This document shows, piece after piece, positions 50,534 through 58,185 of a stretch of DNA of 64,000 bases (the stretch's first letter is position 1; each line of letters opens with the position of its first letter). The DNA is from Confluentibacter sediminis (GTDB lineage: Bacteria > Bacteroidota > Bacteroidia > Flavobacteriales > Flavobacteriaceae). Under the pieces are notes generated by a model. The model was not told where the DNA came from. It searched no databases and saw nothing but the letters and a program-made list of their open reading frames with translations. A program made the position numbers and the translations under genes. Where the stretch lies: assembly GCF_003258355.1 (NCBI RefSeq), contig NZ_QKPO01000017.1, forward strand, positions 1-64,000, written 5' to 3'.

Positions 50534-50561
50534 TTTTTTCATTTAAATAATAATAAATCAT

Positions 50562-52748
50562 ATGAAAAATTTTAAAAAAATATTACAGGTAACTTTCATG
50601 TTAGGTGCAATCGTAACATCTTGTACTGATTATGAAAGACCCGAATTTACGGTTGACAAACCTGAAAGTATAGCTTCACAAGAGCTAATTAACGAATATG
50701 ATGGTTTAAAATCATATTTGGACACTATTGCATATCCTAATTTTAAACTTGGAGCAGATTTGGTTTTATCTGATTATAATGCCAAAGCATTAGTATATCG
50801 ATTAATTAATAATAATTTTAATGAGGTAACCTTTAATGAAGGAGTGCAGCATGGAGATATGGTAAAAGAAGATGGCAGTTTTGATTTTTCAGGACTTGAA
50901 TCTCTATTTGAAATAACCCAATCTAACGGGATGTCGGTATTCGGTAAAAATCTTATATCAAATAAACAACAAAATGCCGATTATTTAAATGGGTTACTTG
51001 AACCAATAGTTATAGAAAATCCTGTGAATTCCAATTCATTGAATAAGTCAGGACTTAATGATTTAAGTTTCACTAATTGGGAATATAATATGGGCGCAGA
51101 TGTTTCTATAATAGATTTTAATGGACTTAAAACCATAAAAATGGTGTCTGGAGCAAATGCATCAAATCCACAAGATCTAAATCTGATTACTTCGGATATA
51201 CCTGTTGTTCAAGGACATGAATATGAAATTATCATGTATGTGCGTTCAGATAGTGAAGGAACAGGGCGCATATCATTTGAAGGATTATCTAACAACACTC
51301 CAGAAATTGATTGGGATGAAAGTGGTACAGCTTCAGCAAATTTTTCTACAGATGTTAAATGGAAACAAATTAGATTTAAAGTAAGCGATTTTACTTCAAA
51401 TACAATTAAGCTTCATTTTGACTTTGGTTATCAGCCTAACACAACCTATTATATTAATTTAGGATCCCTTTATGTGTATGATACTGATGCAGCTGTTGGT
51501 TCTAATGCAGTTTGGTTAGAAGCGGAATGTGGTGAGTATGGTGCAGATTGGGTAGCATATACAAGCGATACAAATGTTGATGCTACACCTGCTTCAGAAG
51601 GTGCCTATCTAATGGTTCCTGATGGGACAAAACCTACTGGAAATCAAGGTGGAATACCTGCGCAAAATATCAATCTTAAATTTGTAGTTTCTGAAGCTGG
51701 TGATTATAGTGTATATGTTAGAGCAGCTGCACGTGATGGTAGTGCAAGTAGTGATTCATTTTTTGTAACAGTAGATAATGGTGGTTGGACTGATATGAAT
51801 AATAGAGGTATAGCTACTACGCCATTTAAATGGTTTAAAGTAAATTCATATCCTTTAAGTAAAGGATCTCATATAATCAACGTAGCAATGCGTGAAGATG
51901 GTTGTAAAATTGATAAATTTTATGTAGCTCTTAATGGAGTTGCTCCACAAATAACTGATAGTAATAATACTATAATAGGTGGGCAAGCAGAAAATTGTGT
52001 AGAAACAGGTTTCAATCTTGAAAGAACCAGCTCTGAAAAAACAACCATTGTAGGAGACGAATTAAATAGATGGGTCTCAGAAGTTGTTACATACTCAAAA
52101 GACTATGTAAAGGCATGGAACGTTGTTGATGAACCAATGGATGACCAAAATCCTTATGAAGTAAAATCAGGATTAGGAATGTCTGCACAATCAGGAGAAT
52201 TTTATTGGCAAGATTATTTAGGAAAAGATTACGGTGTCGTGGCATTTAAAAAAGCAAGAGAAAATGGAAATGCAGATGATTTGCTTTTTATAAGTGATTT
52301 TGGGTTAGAAACCGATCTTGATAAATGTAGAGGGTTAATACAATATGTTGAATATTTAGAAACTCAAGGAGCACAAGTTGATGGTATTGGAGCGAAAATA
52401 CACTTAACGATAGATTCTGATAAAGATAATATAGCAGACATGTTACAATTATTAGTAGCTACTGGCAAACAAATAGCAATTTCAGATATTTATGTACAGG
52501 TTTTAACAAGTACTCCAACAGACGAAACATTTCAAAAACAAGCTGACATGTATAAAGATATTGTTCAAATTTATTTAGATAATGTGCCAGCTTCCCAACG
52601 TTATGGAATTACAATAAGAGGTGTTATTGATAATAATTCAAATTCATCCTGGTTGCCAGAAGAGGAACTTGGACTTTGGAATGTCTACTACATTCGTAAA
52701 CCTGCTTATGTTGGCTTTGCTGAAGGTTTAAAATTATTAAAGAATTAG
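50562..52748 (+). CDS. GH10-like lipoprotein with inserted CBMs, active site degenerate
   Basis: Surface lipoprotein of 728 aa (Cys21 in IVTSCTDYERP). A GH10 xylanase fold is split by an insert: the first part is residues 40-155 (NFKLGADLVLSDY), two beta-sandwich carbohydrate-binding-like modules lie at about 165-310 and 315-465, and the second GH10 part is at about 475-728. This matches the layout of Xyn10C-type xylanases in xus loci. The acid/base region reads WNVVDEP (Asp523, Glu524) where the family has WDVVNE. The nucleophile region reads AISDIYV (Asp642), where the family has a Glu in SELD or TELD. The GHTLxWH segment is replaced by GKNLISNKQQ (residues 128-137). It is therefore probably a glycan-binding protein derived from GH10 and not an active xylanase. 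Confidence 0.85.
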   Translation: MKNFKKILQVTFMLGAIVTSCTDYERPEFTVDKPESIASQELINEYDGLKSYLDTIAYPNFKLGADLVLSDYNAKALVYRLINNNFNEVTFNEGVQHGDMVKEDGSFDFSGLESLFEITQSNGMSVFGKNLISNKQQNADYLNGLLEPIVIENPVNSNSLNKSGLNDLSFTNWEYNMGADVSIIDFNGLKTIKMVSGANASNPQDLNLITSDIPVVQGHEYEIIMYVRSDSEGTGRISFEGLSNNTPEIDWDESGTASANFSTDVKWKQIRFKVSDFTSNTIKLHFDFGYQPNTTYYINLGSLYVYDTDAAVGSNAVWLEAECGEYGADWVAYTSDTNVDATPASEGAYLMVPDGTKPTGNQGGIPAQNINLKFVVSEAGDYSVYVRAAARDGSASSDSFFVTVDNGGWTDMNNRGIATTPFKWFKVNSYPLSKGSHIINVAMREDGCKIDKFYVALNGVAPQITDSNNTIIGGQAENCVETGFNLERTSSEKTTIVGDELNRWVSEVVTYSKDYVKAWNVVDEPMDDQNPYEVKSGLGMSAQSGEFYWQDYLGKDYGVVAFKKARENGNADDLLFISDFGLETDLDKCRGLIQYVEYLETQGAQVDGIGAKIHLTIDSDKDNIADMLQLLVATGKQIAISDIYVQVLTSTPTDETFQKQADMYKDIVQIYLDNVPASQRYGITIRGVIDNNSNSSWLPEEELGLWNVYYIRKPAYVGFAEGLKLLKN

Positions 52749-52845
52749 GTTTGTGTTGATAATTGTTTGGACAATAAAATAGTTGTTTTAACAATTACGA
52801 TATAAATTTAATAAAGTTAGTTAAATTTAATTTAGTTAAGAACGG

Positions 52846-52878
52846 GGACTGTATCGAAAGAATACAGTCTTTGTTTTT
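52846..52878 (+). terminator. Terminator of the xus-like operon
   Basis: GGACTGTAT pairs with ATACAGTCT around a seven-base loop and is followed by TTGTTTTT. It lies about 100 bases after the stop of the GH10-like gene and closes the operon. Confidence 0.82.
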
Positions 52879-53002
52879 ATAAAGCACTATTTCTAAATTT
52901 TGATATGCATTATTACACATTGAGATAGCCCCATTGCTTATTTTAACCAAACCAATATGCTTTACACACATATATTGTAGTAGGCCTGCCTATCGCTTCT
53001 AT

Positions 53003-53037
53003 AAAAAAAATCCAACTTATAGTGTTGGATTTTTTAT
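53003..53037. terminator. Bidirectional terminator between convergent genes
   Basis: ATCCAAC pairs with GTTGGAT and is flanked by eight A on one side and six T on the other, so it can work on both strands. It lies between the GH10-like gene (plus) and the flavin oxidoreductase gene (minus). Confidence 0.82.
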
Positions 53038-53090
53038 TTGTGAAATTTTCAGGTAGATTTAAAAAATCCTATTATATAAACTTACAAGAT

Positions 53091-54110
53091 TTATAGATTT
53101 CTAGCTTCATTCAATTCATCCATAATCTCAGCAAATAAACGATAGGATTTTATACGATCCTCTCCATCATAGATGTTGGTCACAGCAATCAATTCGTCTA
53201 CTTGAGTCTCTATGAGAAACGCTTTTACTTGCTGTTTAACGGTTTCTTTATTTCCAATAAATGTATATTTAAGCATTTGTTGGACCGAAGGATGTTGTTG
53301 CATGTCACGAAGTTCACCAGTCATTTCGCTGGGAGGTTGCATATAATCTCTTTTTCCAGTTAATAGACCTATAATCATTTTATATAGAGAGGTTGATAGA
53401 CGTTCTGCCTCTTCATTGGTATCTGCAACAATAATGTTAACACCTGCTAGTGTATAGGGCATATGAAGTGCTTTGGATGGTTGGAATTCACGTCTGTAAA
53501 TATCCAGAGCGTCCATTAATTGAGGTGTCGCAAAGTGACTGGCAAAGGCATATGGTAATCCTTTTTTAGCTGCTAAATGTGCGCTATCGGTACTAGAACC
53601 TAAAATATATAGAGGAACATCTACGCCTTCTGCCACCGTGGCACGCACTCGTTCGTTTAGGTTATCTGTTGAAAAATAATTCTGTATCTGTTGCACATTG
53701 TCAGGAAAAGACATGGCTGCTTGGTAAAAATCGGAACGAATCGCTTGTGCCGTTTCTCTATCTGTACCTGGAGCCCTTCCTAATCCCAAATCAATACGAT
53801 GAGGATATAAAATACCCAAGGTGCCAAATTGCTCAGCAATGATTAATGGAGAGTGGTTAGGTAGCATAATGCCACCAGACCCTACACGTATATGTCTTGT
53901 GCCTTCTGCAATCTTACCAATTAAAATAGATGTTGCACTGCTACCAATGGCATCAGAGTTATGGTGTTCTGCTAACCAATAGCGGGTATAACCAGTGCTT
54001 TCGGCAGTTTGAGCCAATGCCAGTGAATGATTAAATGTCTCTTGCAGGGAACGCCCTTTAGATACGATGGCAAGATCTAATATTGAGTACGCTATGATTT
54101 TATTTTGCAT
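53091..54110 (-). CDS. LLM-class flavin-dependent oxidoreductase (luciferase-like)
   Basis: Cytoplasmic flavin-dependent monooxygenase-like enzyme of 339 aa, in the luciferase-like family (MsnO8-type). Features are RYWLAEHHNSDAIGSSATSI near residue 41, GSGGIMLPNHSPLIIAEQFG near 77, and DLGLGRAPGTDRETAQAI near 107. These are the conserved FMN-site segments of the family. The substrate cannot be told from sequence. An ArsR gene lies 51 bases upstream on the same strand and may control it. Confidence 0.9.
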   Translation of the reverse strand: MQNKIIAYSILDLAIVSKGRSLQETFNHSLALAQTAESTGYTRYWLAEHHNSDAIGSSATSILIGKIAEGTRHIRVGSGGIMLPNHSPLIIAEQFGTLGILYPHRIDLGLGRAPGTDRETAQAIRSDFYQAAMSFPDNVQQIQNYFSTDNLNERVRATVAEGVDVPLYILGSSTDSAHLAAKKGLPYAFASHFATPQLMDALDIYRREFQPSKALHMPYTLAGVNIIVADTNEEAERLSTSLYKMIIGLLTGKRDYMQPPSEMTGELRDMQQHPSVQQMLKYTFIGNKETVKQQVKAFLIETQVDELIAVTNIYDGEDRIKSYRLFAEIMDELNEARNL

Positions 54111-54161
54111 GAGTTTATGTGTTTATATATTCAAAAGTTTCAATATATTATAATAAAAAAA

Positions 54162-54431
54162 CTATAATTTTTCTAAGCTACGTTTATAATTATCCCACAC
54201 CTCATGGTTAAGAGAGTAATTATAATTACGCCCCACTTTATGTTGGCGGATAAGGTCTGCTTCCACGAGCTTTTTAATGTGATGACTTATAGATGGTTGA
54301 GCTAAATGTAGTAAATTACAAGCCTGAGTACATTCTACCTTACCTTGGTTTTTTTGCATGTATTGTAAAATCTTTAAGCGATTTATATCACTTAAGGCTT
54401 TAGATATTTTCTCTACTTGTTTTAATTCCAC
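54162..54431 (-). CDS. ArsR-family transcriptional regulator
   Basis: Winged-helix repressor of 89 aa: KALSDINRLKILQYMQKNQG, then the recognition part CNLLHLAQPSISHHIKKLVEADL and the wing RQHKVGRNYNYSLN. A Cys in VECTQACN could be a sensing residue, but the metal-binding ELCVCDL motif of ArsR/SmtB is not present. It is transcribed away from trxB and toward the flavin oxidoreductase, so it may regulate both genes; this is inference. Confidence 0.87.
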   Translation of the reverse strand: MELKQVEKISKALSDINRLKILQYMQKNQGKVECTQACNLLHLAQPSISHHIKKLVEADLIRQHKVGRNYNYSLNHEVWDNYKRSLEKL

Positions 54432-54667
54432 AGATTGAATAATATATTGATACTTGCAAATGTATCGATATTTTTTGGTTTAAACAAATGGACAATTTCT
54501 CATCTATTAGTTTAGTAAAAGAATTATTGATATAAATAACTTTATAGATATCTAGTTGGTAATGATTGATAGATTTTAAATATTGCACTATAACCAAGTG
54601 TTAATAAATTACTCGTAAGGTTTAAAACAAAAAAACTACTTTTACAGTATTAAAAGAATTATTGATT

Positions 54668-55648
54668 ATGGCAGAACATATTGAAAAAGTAAAGTGCTTA
54701 ATTATTGGGTCTGGACCAGCAGGTTATACAGCAGCTATTTACGCAGCTAGAGCCAATATGGCTCCAGTTTTATACCAAGGGACACAACCAGGAGGACAAT
54801 TAACAACCACTAATGAAGTTGAAAATTTCCCTGGATATCCTACTGGAATTAGTGGGCCAGAAATGATGATGGAATTACAAAAACAAGCAGAGCGATTTGA
54901 AACCGATGTGAGACATGGTTGGATAACAAAGGTTGATTTTTCTGGTGATATCCATAAAGTTTGGGTAAACGATGAAAAAGAAATTCATTGTGACACTGTT
55001 ATTATTTCTACAGGTGCATCTGCAAAGTATTTAGGATTGGAATCTGAACAAAAATATTTAAAACTGGGTGGTGGTGTTTCCGCATGTGCTGTTTGTGATG
55101 GGTTTTTTTATAGAAATCATGAAGTTGTGATTGTAGGAGCTGGAGATTCTGCTTGCGAAGAAGCACACTATTTATCTAAGCTTTGTAAAAAAGTAACCAT
55201 GTTAGTGCGTAAAGAAGAGTTTAGAGCTTCAAAAATTATGGCAGATAGAGTTAAAAACACTCCTAACATTGAAATTTTATTTAATACAGAGACAGATGAG
55301 GTTTTAGGTGATGGACAATTAGTGACTGGAGTTAGAGTTTTTAATAACAAAACCAACGAAAAACATGAAATTTCTGCAACAGGATTTTTTGTGGCTATTG
55401 GGCATAAACCGAATACAGATATTTTTAAAGGATTTTTAAATTTAGATGAAACAGGTTATATAATAAATGTTCCAGGAACCTCTAAAACCAATATAGAAGG
55501 GGTCTTTGTTTCTGGTGATGCTGCAGATCATGTTTATAGACAAGCTATTACAGCTGCGGGTACTGGTTGTATGGCAGCGTTGGATGCAGAGCGCTATTTG
55601 GCTGCAAAAGACACCACTTTTGAAGTGTCTACATCTACTTACAATTAA
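54668..55648 (+). CDS. trxB: Thioredoxin-disulfide reductase
   Basis: Flavoenzyme of 326 aa that uses NADPH to reduce thioredoxin. The FAD motif is IIGSGPAGYTAAIYAARANM, the redox pair is Cys140 and Cys143 in SACAVCDGFF, and the NADPH-binding motif is VIVGAGDSACEEA. The C-terminal FAD segment GVFVSGDAADHVYRQAITAA is complete. The ATG at 54668 was chosen; the frame opens at a TTG two codons earlier. It may supply reducing power in the cytoplasm; linkage to the periplasmic TlpA-like proteins is not shown. Confidence 0.95.
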   Translation: MAEHIEKVKCLIIGSGPAGYTAAIYAARANMAPVLYQGTQPGGQLTTTNEVENFPGYPTGISGPEMMMELQKQAERFETDVRHGWITKVDFSGDIHKVWVNDEKEIHCDTVIISTGASAKYLGLESEQKYLKLGGGVSACAVCDGFFYRNHEVVIVGAGDSACEEAHYLSKLCKKVTMLVRKEEFRASKIMADRVKNTPNIEILFNTETDEVLGDGQLVTGVRVFNNKTNEKHEISATGFFVAIGHKPNTDIFKGFLNLDETGYIINVPGTSKTNIEGVFVSGDAADHVYRQAITAAGTGCMAALDAERYLAAKDTTFEVSTSTYN

Positions 55649-55666
55649 AGTATACTTATTTATTAG

Positions 55667-55700
55667 AATAGCCGGAGTGAGCTTCGGCTATTGATTTTAT
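55667..55700 (+). terminator. Terminator after trxB
   Basis: AATAGCCG pairs with CGGCTATT around a ten-base loop, followed by a T-rich stretch. It begins 19 bases after the trxB stop. Confidence 0.82.
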
Positions 55701-55767
55701 TATAATTTATTTTTTATTTTATTTCAAATTTTAATAAAATGTGCTTTCTTTGAGCTCAATTTAAAAA

Positions 55768-55841
55768 CGGGATGTGGCGCAGTCCGGTAGCGTACACGGC
55801 TGGGGGCCGTGTGGTCGCAGGTTCAAATCCTGTCATCCCGA
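55768..55841 (+). tRNA. tRNA-Pro (anticodon GGG)
   Basis: Full cloverleaf: acceptor CGGGATG / CATCCCG, D-stem GCGC / GCGT, anticodon stem CACGG / CCGTG with loop CTGGGGG (anticodon GGG), T-stem GCAGG / CCTGT with loop TTCAAAT, and discriminator A. CCA is not encoded. The 3' end and following bases are repeated in degraded form at 96-128 and 34153-34169, and an integrase gene begins 251 bases downstream. It is therefore a likely integration target. Confidence 0.95.
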
Positions 55842-55857
55842 CAAAATAGTATATCAA
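55825..55857 (+). other. Candidate attachment site at tRNA-Pro 3' end
   Basis: The last 17 bases of the tRNA plus ACAAAATAGTATATCA-type flank recur in copy 1 (96-128), and the tRNA part recurs in copy 3. The position at a tRNA 3' end just upstream of an integrase gene is classic for an att core. The repeats are imperfect because the other copies are decayed. Confidence 0.5.
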
Positions 55858-56092
55858 TCTATATCAAAAACCTGTTAATCGTATGATTTACAGGTTTTTG
55901 AATTTTTAACGGTTTCATATGAAAGCAAAAATTACTGTTAAAAAAGTCAACAAATCGGATAACAAATTTATTTTTTAAAAAGTGTTGACCGAATTGTTAA
56001 AATTGAGCAATTTGTTGTGATATTAAATGTATCTTTAAAGTGATTTGACTTTCGTCTGGTAATAAAAAAAGTATTAACAAAAAGACGAAATC

Positions 56093-57343
56093 ATGAAAAC
56101 GACAACAACTTTCAGTATCCTGTTCTGGGCAGATGTGGCCAGAGCAAAAGACAACCAAGCCTCCATTTATGCAAGAATCACTGTAAACGGCAAGCGAGCA
56201 ACGCTGAGTTTAAAATGGAAAGTTCCCGTATCGGATTGGGATGTCCATAAGGGTAGGGCGCGTGGAACAAACCAAAATTCAAGGAAACTTAACAACTATC
56301 TAGAACAGGTTAACAGCGACCTTTTTAAGTGTTACCAAGACTTGAAGGCAGAGCGTAAGCTAATAACCTCTAATGCCATCAAGGCAAGATACTTAGGAGA
56401 CGATGAACAGAATCATTCCATTATGGATATTATCGGCTACCATCAGGAGGACATGGAGGACAAGTTAAAGTGGGGCACTCAAAAAAATTACTACACTACC
56501 GAAAAGTATATATCAAAGTTTCTGTTGAAGAGTTATAAAACCACCGATATGTATTTACGAGAACTCGATTATAATTTTATACTCAAGTTTGAAAAATATC
56601 TAAGGGGATATGTTCCAAAGGATCACCAAAAGAAAATGGGTAACAATACGGTGATGAAGCATATAGAACGATTCAGAAAGCTTATAAATCTCGCTCTTAA
56701 ATTGGGGTGGGTGGAAAAAGACCCATTTATAAACTTTAAGGCCCATATTATAAAAACAGAAAGAGGGTTTTTGAGTTCAGACGAGTTAAATGCAATAGAG
56801 GAGAAACAATTTACAATAGAGCGGCTGCAACTGGTAAAGGATCTGTTTGTGTTCAGTTGCTATACTAGTTTAAGCTATATAGATGTGATTAACTTAACAG
56901 AAGATAATATTAATATAGGGATTGACGGCGAATTGTGGATTCATTATAGAAGGGAAAAAACAACCAAGGTCATTAGAATTCCCTTATTGCCCAAAGCTAT
57001 ACAAATTATTGAAATGTATAAAAGCAGCCATAAATCGAAAGCTCAAGGAAGCATATTCCCTAAAATATCAAACCAGAAACTGAATTCCTATTTAAAGGAA
57101 ATTGCCGATGTATGTGGTATCAAAAAAAATCTAACCTTTCATATAGCCAGACATACCTTTGCTACGACGGTCACATTAAGTAATGGTATCCCCATAGAAA
57201 CAGTTTCAAAGCTGTTGGGTCACTCTAAGATATCCACGACCCAAATCTATGCTAAGGTCATAGAGAGAAAAGTAAGTGATGATATGAAAGCTTTAAAAGT
57301 CAAGCTTCACATTCAAAGAAAAAGTAATGGTTTAAGCTCATAA
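56093..57343 (+). CDS. Tyrosine recombinase / integrase, Bacteroidetes type
   Basis: Site-specific recombinase of 416 aa. An arm-binding domain (FSILFWADVARAKDNQASIY at 7-26) and a SAM-like core-binding domain (about 105-215) precede the catalytic domain. Catalytic residues are Lys in REKTTKVIRIP, His-x-x-Arg in HIARHTFATT near 352, His in LLGHSKIS, and the nucleophile Tyr386 in TTQIYAK. The usual first Arg is replaced: the segment reads CYTSLSYIDV with Ser, as I recall for IntDOT-like enzymes. The gene is intact, unlike its decayed paralogue at 364. Its stop codon falls inside a tRNA-like 3' half. No cargo that clearly belongs to it is seen. Confidence 0.93.
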   Translation: MKTTTTFSILFWADVARAKDNQASIYARITVNGKRATLSLKWKVPVSDWDVHKGRARGTNQNSRKLNNYLEQVNSDLFKCYQDLKAERKLITSNAIKARYLGDDEQNHSIMDIIGYHQEDMEDKLKWGTQKNYYTTEKYISKFLLKSYKTTDMYLRELDYNFILKFEKYLRGYVPKDHQKKMGNNTVMKHIERFRKLINLALKLGWVEKDPFINFKAHIIKTERGFLSSDELNAIEEKQFTIERLQLVKDLFVFSCYTSLSYIDVINLTEDNINIGIDGELWIHYRREKTTKVIRIPLLPKAIQIIEMYKSSHKSKAQGSIFPKISNQKLNSYLKEIADVCGIKKNLTFHIARHTFATTVTLSNGIPIETVSKLLGHSKISTTQIYAKVIERKVSDDMKALKVKLHIQRKSNGLSS

Positions 57344-57379
57344 CCCGAAGGTCACTGGTTCGAGTCCAGTTCCCGCTAC
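57337..57379 (+). other. tRNA-Met-like 3' half overlapping the integrase stop
   Basis: Reads like the 3' half of a tRNA: anticodon loop CTCATAA (anticodon CAT), then CCCGAAGGTC, a perfect T-arm (ACTGG TTCGAGT CCAGT) and an acceptor strand TCCCGCTAC. The 5' half is missing; the upstream bases are integrase codons and do not pair. The TAA of the integrase is the last three bases of the loop. It is probably an attachment-site remnant rather than a working tRNA. Confidence 0.65.
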
Positions 57380-57389
57380 GAGCAAAGAC

Positions 57390-57420
57390 AAGGGTTTCAA
57401 GAGATTGAAACCCTTTTTTA
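57390..57420 (+). terminator. Terminator after first tRNA-like fragment
   Basis: GGGTTTCAA pairs with TTGAAACCC around a four-base loop, followed by six T. The same stem recurs at 57628-57658. Confidence 0.85.
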
Positions 57421-57576
57421 TTTTCAGTGGGTACAGAATAATTCCATTTTTGTCGCCAACATTTTAAATGTGATTGTTTGTCATCATTTACTCTTAAACG
57501 ATATGAAATTCCCATTTATCGTCTCCAAGTTAATTATCTTAGAATAGGTAAAATTGATAATCTAAACTTTAAGGAA

Positions 57577-57619
57577 TATAACCCGGAGGTCGGGGGATCG
57601 TGCCCCCCTCTCGCTACCA
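57577..57619 (+). other. Second tRNA 3'-half-like fragment
   Basis: ATAACCCGGAGGTC is followed by a T-arm GGGGG ATCGTGC CCCCC and the strand TCTCGCTACCA. The T-loop departs from the normal TTCGA form, and no 5' half is present. It is laid out like the fragment at 57337 and is followed by the same terminator stem, so the pair looks like two rounds of insertion or a duplication at one tRNA 3' end. Confidence 0.5.
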
Positions 57620-57627
57620 GTAATAAC

Positions 57628-57658
57628 AAGGGTTTCAATTTCTTGAAACCCTTTTTTT
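57628..57658 (+). terminator. Terminator after second tRNA-like fragment
   Basis: GGGTTTCAA pairs with TTGAAACCC, followed by seven T; the stem is identical to that at 57390-57420. Confidence 0.85.
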
Positions 57659-58185
57659 ACAATTTTATTGCGATTGCTAAAACATAGCTAAAACATTTTT
57701 GATTTTTAACACTTTTGTAATCTGAATAGTATTTGGTTTCATTTGAAATCATTTTTTTTCAATTACCATGAAAACCTAAGGTATTAGGCGACGAAAGCTT
57801 AAAAGTTTATCCTTCCGAAAAACACAAATTCACCATCAACACTGCAAGAATGCTCCAGAAACATTCAATAGTTTCCAAAAGATTGAAAACGATACCATAT
57901 GTCATGCAAAAACAACAAGTGAGTATACTTAATAAATACTAAATAGTCAATTCACCTTGCACCTCTTATATAATTTTTTAAACAATTGCCAGTAACTGAG
58001 GGACAGAACTAAAAGCATAACACCGTAATTGAATAAAAAAATAGAATAAATTCATTTCTCTGTGATTGATCAAAAAATCGACCTCAAATACTTGTTTTAA
58101 ATTACATGTAACAGGGATTCTTAGTATCTATATTTAATCTAAAATCCCGCTATTGTAATGTCTAAAAAGCTAAACAGGGAAGTAC
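57659..58185. other. Intergenic stretch, probably decayed sequence
   Basis: About 530 bases between the second terminator and the minus-strand TlpA-like gene. A short open stretch (57778-57942) ends in VMQKQQVS, which faintly recalls integrase tails, but it is too short to support. Nothing else is recognisable. Confidence 0.45.

Noticed and set aside
96-57379. A single 55-57 kb element bounded by matching att sites
   Set aside because: The left sequence matches tRNA-Pro and the far right fragment is tRNA-Met-like, so they are not a matching pair; intact tRNA-Pro also lies on the wrong side for a simple element covering 97-55768.
57337-57619. Two functional tRNA genes
   Set aside because: Only 3' halves are present; the 5' acceptor, D-arm and 5' anticodon strands are missing in both.
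57778-57942. Short open stretch ending VMQKQQVSILNKY, faintly like an integrase C-terminal tail
   Set aside because: Too short and too weak a resemblance; no start codon and no catalytic motif is present.
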